DNA of 64,000 bases from positions 310,001-374,000 of the forward strand of contig JAKMXF010000122.1 of the NCBI GenBank assembly GCA_024704765.1, read 5' to 3'. The stretch is from Oopsacas minuta. Its lineage: Eukaryota > Porifera > Hexactinellida > Lyssacinosida > Leucopsacidae. The notes beneath the pieces are model-generated. The model did not search any database. It was given only the letters and a program-made list of their open reading frames with translations, and was not told where the DNA came from. Below are positions 1 through 10,757 of this stretch, one piece after another (positions within the stretch are counted from its first letter, which is position 1; each line of letters begins with the position of its first letter). The translations under genes were made by a program, and so were the position numbers.

Positions 1-1797
1 TGTTTAGATGAGTATGTAGCCATTTTAAGCGCTAACCGGGTTGCACGTCCTTCATTTTGTTCTGAAAGGCTCTTCCTATTTTCATCAATTTTATTCGCGA
101 GATGTGTAAGAAGAGTATGTGCATTTAAAAACTGTTTGATCGTTGAGTGAATGGATTCTGAACGTTGTGTGGAATGAGCACCCAACGTGAGGTGTTGCCA
201 GGTCCATCGTGATGCCCATTGAATTCTCTTGTCATATAATATACGTAAAAAAAGTTGAGCAGAATGGAAAACTTTCTCGTTATTCGAGTTTTGCCTGATT
301 GAACTAGAGCCAAAAGTTCTTTCCATTCTTGATCAAAATCATCACGAGATTCTGAATCTTGTTTTTTACATAGATTCAACATGAATTTAAGAAAGCATTC
401 CAACTTTCGCATAAGTTTTCATGTCGGCCACTGAAAAGAGGTTTAATATGTTTGACAATATTTTGGCCAATGTGAAAAGTGTAAAGGAGATGTATAGTGG
501 AAGGGTATACATTTCTGATCGCTGCGGCCATAGCTGGGTCACTGTCTGTAATAATGATTTTGGGTGGATGTCGAAATGGTTTCAGGAATTCACTGAATGC
601 CCAAGTAAATGCTTCCTCTGTTTCATGATCAAGTAGTGTACATGCCAGGACTTGAGTATTTCCATGTTTATTGACTGTACAAAAAGCGGCAAACTTAAGG
701 GTATATTTATTTGTACCATGGGTGGTATCGAAGAGCACGATGTTAGCTTCAGAATTTTCAACCCAGCGTTCAAAACTATCAGTCAATGTCCAAAAGACTT
801 TACTCATTGAGCTGTCTTCTGCTGTTTGTATAGCGAAATACAATCCTTTGGTAGATAGTTGTTCTTGTAGATAACTGACGAAGTTCAATGCATCAAAACC
901 TCTTTCTTCAACACTTGGCTGAAATTTATTGTACACATCTTGATAAGACCACGTTATTGGAAGATGTTTTTCATGTGCTTTACTTATAAAAACTTGATTA
1001 ATTTTTGATGCTGTGAGACCTGCACGTTTAAGCTCAAAGCCGAGGGTATTAAATTCGAATGGTATTTGTCGAAGGGAAGACTCCACTAGACTAGCGCTAT
1101 GACTTTCTACTAAATCGTGATTGTGTACAAAATTTCCTGTAACTACTGCCCAACCTTCAATACATTCTTCTAAACGAATGCTATATGGACAATTACACCT
1201 TTGTGTAATGGTATTTCGTTTTTCATTTGTGAGTTTACCCTTTTTAGCTCTGTAGCAACTTAAAACCCTCTGCTTGCCTTTTCTAGATGTAGGTGTATAA
1301 GTTGAACTCCATACTAAGTTAAATCTCCCGCCACCAGTAGCAAGATCCAACGCCCATTCATTTAAATCTAATTTAGATGTCACATGAGATTCCCAAGGTC
1401 CTTTGGGCATATCATACGGTAGGATAGTAGACCTTGATAGAATCATTGTATCAATTCTTCTTCTGACATCCGTATGGGTTATTGATTCAGAAACACTCTG
1501 ATTTTCAGAGACTTGCTCTGGGTCTACCTGGGAACATTCGTTAAGCGGTGAGTTTGTATCAATAGGATCTGGAAATTTCGAAATTATATATTGACTTTCA
1601 GTTGAAGAAATGGGACCAAATGCATCAGTATGATGATCAGGGTCGTAATTATGAAGATAATTGGGGTAGTCAATCATTTCAGTTGGATGTTCGATTTCAT
1701 TGTATCCAGTTAGAGAACATGAATTAAAATCGAGGAATTAATTTTGTGAAGCTATAGCTACAAAATATTCATCTGATTGATCGCTTGGTTCAGCCAT
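1..1797 (-). pseudogene. MULE transposase with FAR1-like zinc-binding N-terminus, broken and truncated by the window edge
   Basis: The main frame (1677 down to 376, 433 aa) has a Cys/His block with CNCPYSIR and a downstream HNHD, as in FAR1-type DNA-binding domains. A MULE transposase core follows: LFDTTHGTNKY holds the first catalytic Asp, then LLDHETEEAF, IITDSDPAMAAA (second Asp region) and FHIGQN. A frameshift near 410-420 moves the protein into another frame that continues to the edge with RSESIHS-like motifs, once a second shift near 200 is allowed. Upstream and in frame with the Met at 1677 lies a better start at 1797 (MAEPSDQSDEY), separated by a single TAA. The ancestral protein therefore probably began at 1797. 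At least one stop and two frameshifts make it a pseudogene. The family call is firm; the exact start is inferred. Confidence 0.85.
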
Positions 1798-2043
1798 GAT
1801 AAATAGCTACGATGATTAATTCGCACAAATATAATAAATATTATCCGCAGATGGTAGGACTGAGTTACTGTGTCCCAATCAGAAAATGACCTTTTGAACC
1901 CGAAATTCAACCAAATTTGCCCAAAAATTACATGTTAGAAATATACGTTCTCCCCTTTAGGATTACCACGATTTTGATCAATACGAATTATTATGCATAT
2001 ATGGAGAAATTCGAGGCAATCTATACGAAGTTAGAAATAGAAA

Positions 2044-2205
2044 AATTCCTTATATGGTGCCTAAATCCTTATTTGTCGGTTAAATCCTTATATGTCGGTT
2101 AAATCCTTATATGTCGGCCATAATTCCTTATTTGTCGGCTAAATCCTTATATGTCGGCCATAATTCCTTATTTGTCGGCTAGCCGACAATGTAGGCCGCC
2201 GACAT
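2044..2205. repeat. Short tandem array (unit about 24 bp) at the MULE 1 terminus
   Basis: Repeated copies of AAATCCTTATATGTCGGC alternate with ATTCCTTATTTGTCGGC. The array ends in an inverted copy containing GCCGACAATG and GCCGACATATAAG. Such arrays are common in MULE terminal inverted repeats and may carry transposase binding sites; that function is inferred. Confidence 0.7.
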
Positions 2206-2425
2206 ATAAGTAATCCCTAATTTATATATGTTAACTACTGAATTTAGTCATCAAGGCCTTTTAATATTTCATCTTCAAACGCATCTGTGATAAAGATACC
2301 TCAAGATTAATATTAGTTTGGTGTATCCTAGGCTTGGATATGTCAAACACAACCAGTTAATGGTATTTTAAATGGCGTCGAATAACCCATCCCTGGTCCA
2401 AAAATCCATATATTACTGTTAGGAC

Positions 2426-4398
2426 TGTTGCGTGAGATTGTAACTCATTAGTATTATTGGACCAGGGACAGCCTTTCACCGTGAGATTTTAACTCATCTA
2501 TATTAAACGACTGTGAATTTGCAGGATATTCGACCAGGATGATTTCAATCACTAATTTGTCCTACTTGTACTCATCAGATTTACCCGAAATTAATATCAT
2601 TCGGTAGAGAAGTGTTGGACGTTGTATAAAATATAATTTTCTTAAACATTTTTTAACTTTTACCTATCTATTTTGTCATGGCGAGTAGGGTCGCTTCTCT
2701 ATTTAATCGACGACCTGAAAGTGAGATTACAAATCTGAAATTTTGTGTAAATTAAATTTCATGTAAATTAAATTTCATCCAAAAATTCTTAAAACTCGAG
2801 GAGATACAAGTATTCAAAGTTGAAGTCAGAGTTATATTGGAGGGGGTGAGTATCATTTTACAAAAAGTAGGGTCAGTTCAAATTGATATTTGATATCCCA
2901 AATCAAAGTTAAGCTATTATATTTGATGACAATCGATAGCTGTGACATGGGTGTATACCATTATGTTGCTATATTCCGGAAATTCTGAAATATACAGTCA
3001 CAATGGGGTTCTAAAAATGGCATAATTGTCATTTTTTATGTACTTTTGATGTTTCAATTTAGACTCAAATTTCAAAATAATTCATTCCCAGAATCGCCTG
3101 CAACTTTACAAGCTCCTTCTTTTATATTATATCATTCAATTTTCTTTAAAACAATACAGGGGTCACTAGTACTTTTCTAATGAATATTACAAGATTAATA
3201 TTTTGTGAAAATATGTTTTTCCACTAGCCATATCATTATTCACATTGTATAATACAATACTAGATTATCTCATAAGACTAATGAGCATGACTGTTATTTA
3301 CGCATGAAGTAACACAAGTTATAACTATTCTCTTGGTTCCCATTCTAATGTTGCTACAACAAACGAATAATCAAACCACAAAATCCTGAAATTACGAATT
3401 ACATTTTTTATTTTTATCCATCACAATGAAATCTACATATTGACAAATAATGATTATTCGTTTGTTGTAGCAACATTAGAATGGGAACCAAGAGAATAGT
3501 TATAACTTGTGTTACTTCATGCGTAAATAACAGTCATGCTCATTAGTCTTATGAGATAATCTAGTATTGTATTATACAATGTGAATAATGATATGGCTAG
3601 TGGAAAAACATATTTTCACAAAATATTAATCTTGTAATATTCATTAGAAAAGTACTAGTGACCCCTGTATTGTTTTAAAGAAAATTGAATGATATAATAT
3701 AAAAGAAGGAGCTTGTAAAGTTGCAGGCGATTCTGGGAATGAATTATTTTGAAATTTGAGTCTAAATTGAAACATCAAAAGTACATAAAAAATGACAATT
3801 ATGCCATTTTTAGAACCCCATTGTGACTGTATATTTCAGAATTTCCGGAATATAGCAACATAATGGTATACACCCATGTCACAGCTATCGATTGTCATCA
3901 AATATAATAGCTTAACTTTGATTTGGGATATCAAATATCAATTTGAACTGACCCTACTTTTTGTAAAATGATACTCACCCCCTCCAATATAACTCTGACT
4001 TCAACTTTGAATACTTGTATCTCCTCGAGTTTTAAGAATTTTTGGATGAAATTTAATTTACATGAAATTTAATTTACACAAAATTTCAGATTTGTAATCT
4101 CACTTTCAGGTCGTCGATTAAATAGAGAAGCGACCCTACTCGCCATGACAAAATAGATAGGTAAAAGTTAAAAAATGTTTAAGAAAATTATATTTTATAC
4201 AACGTCCAACACTTCTCTACCGAATGATATTAATTTCGGGTAAATCTGATGAGTACAAGTAGGACAAATTAGTGATTGAAATCATCCTGGTCGAATATCC
4301 TGCAAATTCACAGTCGTTTAATATAGATGAGTTAAAATCTCACGGTGAAAGGCTGTCCCTGGTCCAATAATACTAATGAGTTACAATCTCACGCAACA
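2426..4398. mobile_element. Foldback element with two 948-bp inverted arms and 4-bp target duplication
   Basis: Left arm 2426-3373 and right arm 3451-4398 are reverse complements of exactly equal length; every stretch I compared matched without mismatch or indel. They flank a 77-bp spacer (3374-3450). The termini read TGTTGCGTGAG and CTCACGCAACA. GGAC occurs directly outside both ends (2422-2425 and 4399-4402), as expected of a target duplication. No open frame over 60 codons lies inside, so the element is non-autonomous. The TGTTG start plus 4-bp duplication resembles Ginger-type DNA transposons, but I see no homology to the Ginger-like elements elsewhere in the window. A transcript would form a very long hairpin. 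Confidence 0.85.
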
Positions 4399-4466
4399 GG
4401 ACTATGTAGAGTAAGCTATGGCTCTGTAAATGGAATTCAACAGAATATAGCCTCATCCGAAAATAG

Positions 4467-4715
4467 TAATTGTAGAGCTCAATAATTGTTGCTAATGGAT
4501 CCGTAGAAGTCGAGTTGCTATCCATGAATAACACAGTTTAATACCTAGCTCTAATTGTTAATGAGTGATTGAATACCTTACCGTATAAGCTCAATAGTGA
4601 TGTGAGAAGAAATAAAATATTAACCGTTTGAATAGTGTGATAAAGCTATTTTACTCATTAATATGAAGTCGGCTATTGCGGATCCAATAGTATAAAATAT
4701 TGAGCTCTACAATTA
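4467..4715. repeat. MITE-like element, about 250 bp
   Basis: TAATTGTAGAGCTCAATA at the left end is repeated in inverse at the right end, followed inside by a shared ATTGGATCCG-like block (ATGGATCCGTAG versus TTGGATCCGCAA). There is no coding content. It begins about 70 bp outside the foldback element. Confidence 0.6.
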
Positions 4716-5708
4716 ATATTATTCAGGTGAAGCTATCTACTGTTGAAATCTAATATCATACAATGGAAAATGCTTCAAATTCCATCAATATTCCAACATT
4801 TTTCGAAAGTAGTTGTCACTAAAATTTATACACTAATAAAAGATTCATCCTTTGTAAAAAAAGGATAAAACGGCTCGAAATAATACCAAAATAGTCCCAA
4901 AATTGCCATGACGCAACCAAATGAAGGGATATAATAAACCTAACAAGCAATGAGTGTGTTCTTACACAATGTTTACATGTGTTGGTGATAAATTAGTAGG
5001 GCAATGTAATTTGATCACCGATAGTTTAGTAGTTGGTATAAATGCTAGTGTGATATACAGTTGGCTGATAACTCCATTAATAGTAATGAATGTGGTAGAA
5101 ACAGGTGATTTTCCGGGATTCTCAATTTAAAACCAAATGCCAGCTTGCTTTCCAAACTAACATATTGGGAAGTCCGACATTTCGCTCCACTTTTGATTGG
5201 TCAATTTGTGTTAATAATTTAACAGGTTTACATGGCTAAATAATTGAACTAATTTTTGTCCTGAATTCGTTTGGTTAATTCTAACTTAAATAAAATTGGT
5301 TTGCCAGTTGCTTTGCATAATTTGCAAAATAGATTAACTAAGTAGCTTGTATAGATTCATTTAGATTGTGGTCGAAATATAAATAGTTTATTTTTAGAGG
5401 ATGACATATATAATTACGTAGTAGTTATTACAAACAGTTGACTAGATCTTTCTCCATTTATTTCAAACAATTTTAGCGTCCTGGCGGATTCAGTGGGTGC
5501 CAAACCTGTTTTCGGAGCCCGCTTCTTTGTCACGGTTGAATTCCAAATTTCCAATAGACATTAACATTAACTACTTTCAGAATTACAGACACCCTATAAT
5601 ACCAACTTCCAGCCATTTATTAGTACCAAAATATATTGATAACCCCGAAATTACGGCCATTTACCCGAGTCCATGGGTGACCGTAATCCAGATATTCCGC
5701 TGTATATA

Positions 5709-5729
5709 TGTGTGTGTGTGTGTGTGTGT
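5709..5729. repeat. (TG)n microsatellite
   Basis: An uninterrupted TG run of about ten units lies inside the 1.7-kb inverted-repeat segment. The open frames crossing it on both strands owe their length to the repeat and are not genes. Confidence 0.95.
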
Positions 5730-5756
5730 TCACTTGAAATTACTTCCTTGTTCACA

Positions 5757-5815
5757 CCTTTGGACTTTAGAGGGGTTAAGAGCAGATTTGGCATGTATAC
5801 TCGCAATGAGATGTA
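5757..5815. repeat. Interspersed motif, copy A (TTTGGCATGTATACTCG)
   Basis: GTTCACACCTTTGGACTTTA, then TTTGGCATGTATACTCG. Diverged copies at 31975-32035 and 41735-41800 keep the order GTTCA-C-CCTT-AGAGATTAAG-CACCAA-TTTGGCATG. No coding capacity; probably a fragment of a non-autonomous repeat. Confidence 0.5.
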
Positions 5816-7959
5816 GATGTGCACGGCTATCGAAGTGCTGGGCAGCACGCCCTGTGTTGGTTTTTCCCCTGTTGACTAAAAACAGTTTATTGATTAAGTA
5901 TGTATACCGCCCACCAGCACCATATACGATGCAACAAAGCTGCGTCTTGTAATGTGTGCTTTATTTATGTTCGCAATATTTTATATAAACGAGCGAGTTT
6001 CGCTTGAGGTTTACGATCACGCTATTAGGGAAGCCAGGCCTGACTAAGCCAATGTACAGATTGCCAATTAGAAATGTTTTAAGTTTATATTTCATTCCTT
6101 TTGTTGAGATTACTGGTTCCAAGCTCATTATAAATCAGTTTCCTAGTTTAAATATTGCACTACTTGTAATATTAATAAGTAACTTGCAAGAAATATAATT
6201 AATGAATCTAACAATTATCTAATAACAAATAGCAGACAAAACAAAACAAATAGAAGCTCGAAGACTAAACTATATTCTAGTTGGGTGCAGCTACCTCATC
6301 TCGACCACTGTCCACTTCAATTGGTAGCTGAACCGTTAGGAATGAGGAGGAAATCAAGAGAGAGGTAGGAATGAGGAGACTTGACACATTTACAGACTCT
6401 CCTATGCGACAAATATAGGCATCCTCCCTCTAGCAGCTTTTGTCCTCACTTTCCTGTTCTGATCAACCCGGAAGGAGGGCTGATCAGGATCCATTGATAA
6501 AATGGAGGAGTTATTAGTAAAAAGAATATAAAAATGTAGCAAAAAATATGTCAGCTGATAATGCAAGCTGAAAATAATAGAGTTACAACATTTAAATAGA
6601 ATAACACAGGTGACTTTCCATGTTTACTGGAAACATACAAATTAATTTCGCATCTTCTTTATCAATGGAATTGATTACTAGTATGCATTCCTGATATAAA
6701 TTCGCTACCTTTACTATTAATCATCTTACCTCACTTTGCTAACAAAGAACTTCTATGTTATGTTTACGATATAAATACTGAACATTAGCTTCTTCTGAAT
6801 TAATTCTCCCAAAATTAATTGATCATATTGCAATTTGCTTGGGTCATCTAAAACCTGTTAAATTATTAACAAAAATTGGCTAATTAAAAGTGGAGCGAAA
6901 TGTCGTGAAACAAAATGTCCTGAAACGAAATGTCGCTGGAACGAAATGTTAGATCCGAACATATAGGTATATATATATGGTTGTAAATTCAATTTGTACA
7001 TAATTGATTTTGGAATAAAATAAGAATAGGAATCTAATTGCTAAGAGTTAACAAGAAACATCCCAAATTGCGTATAATTCATACAGAAATTCTAGAGTAT
7101 TTGAAAAGATTTGATGGACTATATGTTGAAATACAGATAATAGTAAAGAACTTCAATCGAGTATCTAAAACCAAAGAAACTTGCTACATACTGAAACACA
7201 CACAAATCTGTAATGAAAAATGGTGAAATTGCTGAAATCTCTCCAAATGCCATGTGGTATTTCCGATTTAACTGCAGGTAACAGTTTCGGTTACAGCTAT
7301 GGGGCAGTGTATATGTGTCCCAATCAATCCAATTAAAAAGATCATGAATTCTCCACATCTTATTGTCAATAAGTTGAAGTTTTTTGTGACAATAAGACTC
7401 TAAATTATACAAGTATTGTATCAGGGCAACATCATCTAAAAATGGAAAAACTCCAATTTCACGAAGAAATTTAGAGAAATTGCCATGTCATAAGTCAATA
7501 AAAATATGACCTATACATAATATAATCAATAGTATGTCATTGACTAACTTCATACAAAGTTTGAAAAGAATCAGAGGATGTTTGTGAGATGACTGGTTGA
7601 GACCAGGAATTCCCGGAGAATAATTAACATTTTCCCTGGATTAAGCAATATTTCCTGGATATCATGCATGCTTTCCAACTGTCCCGTTTTTCGGACATGT
7701 GTTGAGCTTAATGTCCCGCCAAACCTTACCAAAAACCATAATTGTCCTGTTAAATACAAATATACTGCTTCGGTGATGTCCAGCTAAATTAGTAGTTTAC
7801 GTCCCGCGTTTCCTTTTACACAGCTTGTCAAGCATGATCATGTCATTTTCAGGGATAAACTAGGGATACCCTGGCGGTTAGCAAGTATACAATAGAATAC
7901 ATAATGTGGCTTGATATGAAGCACGAAATAGAGAAGTACAATAAAATAAACAAAGGCAC

Positions 7960-8325
7960 CTGATAACACAAAATATTGACCCCTGCAAGTGCTGCTGCCT
8001 TAGTGATACTGGAAATTTTGGCATGGACAGAATCCAGCTGATCCTGGAATGGAGCAGATGGAGAAAGGGGCATCTTATGTTGAACCAAACCAATCCGTAC
8101 AATCCGTGGATCTCTAAAAACCTCAGGCTTCGCAGAAAATTGAAATGATTTAACTGTAAAGTTTTCTGCTTTTGACAGTTCTAACACTGACTCCGGTATC
8201 TCGAGGGGTATCGCAGAAGTTCCATAGAGAATCCTTTTTACTTCACTTAGTTCAGATGGATTAAGAGGGCGATTTAGTGATTCATCCAAAATAGAATCAA
8301 GGGAATCAATAGGTTTTTGAGTCAT
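7960..8325 (-). CDS. UPB1: Beta-ureidopropionase (UPB1-like), N-terminal coding exon
   Basis: The exon encodes 122 residues (MTQKPIDSLDSILDE to VNILCYQ). They match the N-terminus of animal beta-ureidopropionase, the last enzyme of pyrimidine catabolism, which hydrolyses N-carbamoyl-beta-alanine and its methyl homologue. Recognisable blocks are SEVKRILYG, DPRIVRIGLVQHKMPL and AGVNILCYQ. The exon ends in phase 0 at CAG|GTGCCT, a proper donor (intron starts at 7959 going left). The ATG directly follows CTTTTTCCTATTCAG, a good acceptor, so a 5' non-coding exon upstream (beyond 8340) is likely. The next expected exon (the EAWTMPF region with the nitrilase Glu) is not visible down to position 1; it may lie beyond the edge behind the MULE and foldback insertions, or be lost. 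No lesion is seen in this exon. Confidence 0.88.
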
Positions 8326-9804
8326 CTGAATAGGAAAAAGAAATTAGCGGTAAAGAAATTGCATATAACCAGGGATACATTTTCTGCAGAGGATAACAAC
8401 AGACTGTCTAGTATAGTTGTGAGAACGAAAATTACTGAGGGATCGAGTTGGGAGATACAATGAATACCAATCTAGTACAATTACACTAATTAACCTATTT
8501 GTTTGCGTTGTGGCTCCGGTACTGGGATCTTGTAACTTCACCTGGTGGCACATGTGCCAGTACTGGAAGGGAATAATTTGCAGTTAAGGATCAGAGAAAA
8601 TTCTTTAGACCACCAGTAGGCCCACTAGTTGTAATAAAACCAGTATGGGACGGATAATTTTGGGTTTTAACGGAACGATTACAAAACATTCGAAATACAC
8701 GAATTTTGAAAATCCTAGGTATATCTTTAAAGAACCAGTTGAGAGAATCTGATAGAACTAAAGAACTCAAAAATCGGGATCTAGACTGACCGCATTACAA
8801 AAACAATCCATTCTAAGCTAAGGACATTGGGAAAATTATCAATATACTGAAATCATGCCAACTAATTCTCTACAAACTAATAATGCATCTATTAAATCTT
8901 GTAGTTATCATCGCATTATTCAGTCGATTCTTACATGATTTAATTGTTTATAATAGGTAATCTATAATTAGAAAGCGTTTCGCTTACTAGGCGCTGCGTG
9001 ACAGCTTAGGGCCCAAGTATAAATTAAGTATTAAACAGAAAATTTCTTAGTTGGTTACCCCGGGACTAGATTTAAATGAGGGAAAAATCCCGTTTGTCCC
9101 CCCTTTGGCCTAACAGTGTAGGAATTACATGCAAATAAATCATTATTTTTACTCCACAGCCTTGAAGACTTGAGACAGCGCTTCCCGTGTAAATTATGAT
9201 CATTTGAGTCAGGCTCCAATACTCGCTAAGCTCTTTCGCACGTCTAAAATAAGGAGCAAGGGGAATGAATCCCCAACCAAAATCATCAAGAAATTCCATC
9301 AAATAATTCTGGATGATAAATAAGCATAGAATTAATATCGTGAAAGAATCGACAGACAAGCGATGATATCAACATGATTGAATATGTGCATCCCTATGGT
9401 AGTCTGTATAGAATTCATTCACATTAAGAAACAACAGATGGAACTGACCCTACTTTTTGAATAATTTACACCATCCCTCTCAACTCTCACTTCCCAATTC
9501 AACTTTGAAATCTGATAGCTGATGGAGTTGAAGGGATTTTGAATTAAATGAATTTACATAAAGGTCCATATCTCCTAAATCTAGCAAAGGGATTTCAGAA
9601 TCGAATTCGAAATTTAGACCGAAATGTATAATAAAGTTGTATGTATACCTACTATAACAAGAAGAAGTGAGTAAAGCAAAAATTTTGAAAATTATTAATA
9701 CAGCCTAAAACTTCTTAACACTCCACCATCGAATTCTACAAATTTCCTTAAACAGAGCTGTACAAGCGAGTAAAATTAGTGATTGTTTACATGGTATAAT
9801 ACTA

Positions 9805-10300
9805 AGAAATGTTCTAAAATAGTTTCACACAAAATATACAAATTTTGTCATGATAAAGTTACCAAGTTCCTGAGTTATTGTACATACCATGGATAGCACA
9901 TGTTTACCAATATCCATTTATGAACCGATAATCATGCAAATTATTTGAAAATCAGTAAGCCAATATAATATACAACCGACTTTTCACATCCTAGTAATAC
10001 ATTTTGAAATGAAAAAGTCTCACCAAATGTGACATAATCGTGAATATTCCAATATTTCGCAATAATCTTTAGAGATTATCATGTTATTATCAGTGTAAGG
10101 AAGTGGGATAATTATACAATATATAGGCAATCGAGATCTTACGAATGCTTTCATGATAATCGAGTTATAAAAGTATATTGGCCAAAACATGTACTATCGA
10201 TACATGGTATGTGCTATAACTGAATATCTTGCTAACTTTATCATGAGAAATTATGTAGATTTGTGCAGAATCGATTTGAGAATATTTCAACATTTAAATA
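9805..10300. repeat. Imperfect inverted-repeat element, about 500 bp
   Basis: The stretch 9836-9990 (with TGTCATGATAAAGTTACCAAG, GTACATACCATGG and AACCGATAATCATG) is matched in inverse by 10100-10270 (CATGATAAAGTTAGCAAG, GCACATACCATG, CTCGATTATCATG). Arms are clearly diverged, unlike the foldback element. Similar words (GATTATCAAGTTATAAGTGG, CCTATAACTCAGC) occur near 23040-23100, suggesting a dispersed family. Confidence 0.55.
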
Positions 10301-10382
10301 AATAATATCAATATTTACGCTCTACATTGTTTTAAAGGTGGAGCATATTTTTGATAATTCGCTGAGTTATAGAATACAAAAT

Positions 10383-10585
10383 GGATATATCATTAACTTG
10401 CAAATGAATTCAATAATTTTGGCAACTGAACTAAAGATCCAATTATTCTGGCAAACGAATTCAATTATTTTGGCAACCGAACATAAGATTCAATTATCTT
10501 GGCAACAGATCTTAAGGTTCAATTATTTTGCAAACGAATTCAATTATTTTGGCAAACAAAGCAATTAATTTGGCAAATGTTTAAA
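10383..10585. repeat. MULE 2 left terminal repeat, tandem units of about 22 bp
   Basis: Repeated GAATTCAATTATTTTGGCAA-type units vary around a common core (AATTATTCTGGCAAACG, AATTATCTTGGCAACAG). The last unit, CAATTAATTTGGCAA, matches the inner edge of the right terminal repeat in inverse orientation. Confidence 0.8.
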
Positions 10586-10757
10586 TTATATGCTCTATAT
10601 ATTGTTATCATTTCAACATTTCCCTTTGTAGAGTGTGGATTCATATACTCAGACCAGAATGTTAAAAAATGTATAGAAACATTGCTTACATTAGTAACTT
10701 CTAGGTTGGGTTCTAAACAGCAATAGTCAACAGCAAGTAATTCTAAAATAGAAAATA

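Larger units (their letters stand above)
1..2215 (-). mobile_element. MULE (Mutator-like element) 1, partial, runs off the left edge
   Basis: The element carries a FAR1/MULE-type transposase read on the minus strand. Its 5' side (right end here) holds a short tandem array rich in TTATATGTCGGC, which probably belongs to the terminal inverted repeat. The outer limit near 2215 is a guess from where the array stops; the other end and the target duplication lie outside the window. MULE termini often contain subterminal repeats, which fits the array. Confidence 0.7.
5175..6905. repeat. 1.7-kb segment bounded by 55-bp inverted repeats
   Basis: CGACATTTCGCTCCACTTTT and what follows at 5175-5229 is repeated in inverse at 6851-6905, both running inward to TTAATAATTTAACAGGTTT. 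Outside the right arm (to about 6950) the unit GAAACGAAATGTC recurs three to four times, suggesting a longer repeat-rich end there. The interior has a TG microsatellite and one copy of an interspersed motif, but no credible gene. It is probably a non-autonomous DNA transposon. Confidence 0.6.

Noticed and set aside
2426-4398. Assembly fold-back artefact instead of an element
   Set aside because: GGAC occurs directly outside both ends and the flanking sequences differ, as expected of a real insertion; long reads would settle it.
5497-5952. 151-codon open frame crossing the TG microsatellite
   Set aside because: Its middle is the repeat itself (VCVCVCV); no homology is recognisable and an equally long frame exists on the other strand.
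7119-7412. 97-codon minus frame downstream of the UPB1 exon, considered as its next exon
   Set aside because: It contains none of the expected nitrilase motifs (EAWTMPF, GKTRKNHIP, CYGRHHP).
8344-8553. Minus frame just upstream of the UPB1 exon as an N-terminal coding extension
   Set aside because: The exon already starts with a Met at the position of the animal UPB1 start, and the intervening sequence ends in a good splice acceptor, so this is more likely intron or 5' non-coding.
9072-9359. 95-codon minus frame as a small gene
   Set aside because: No recognisable domain, no start context or splice support, AT-rich composition typical of chance frames here.
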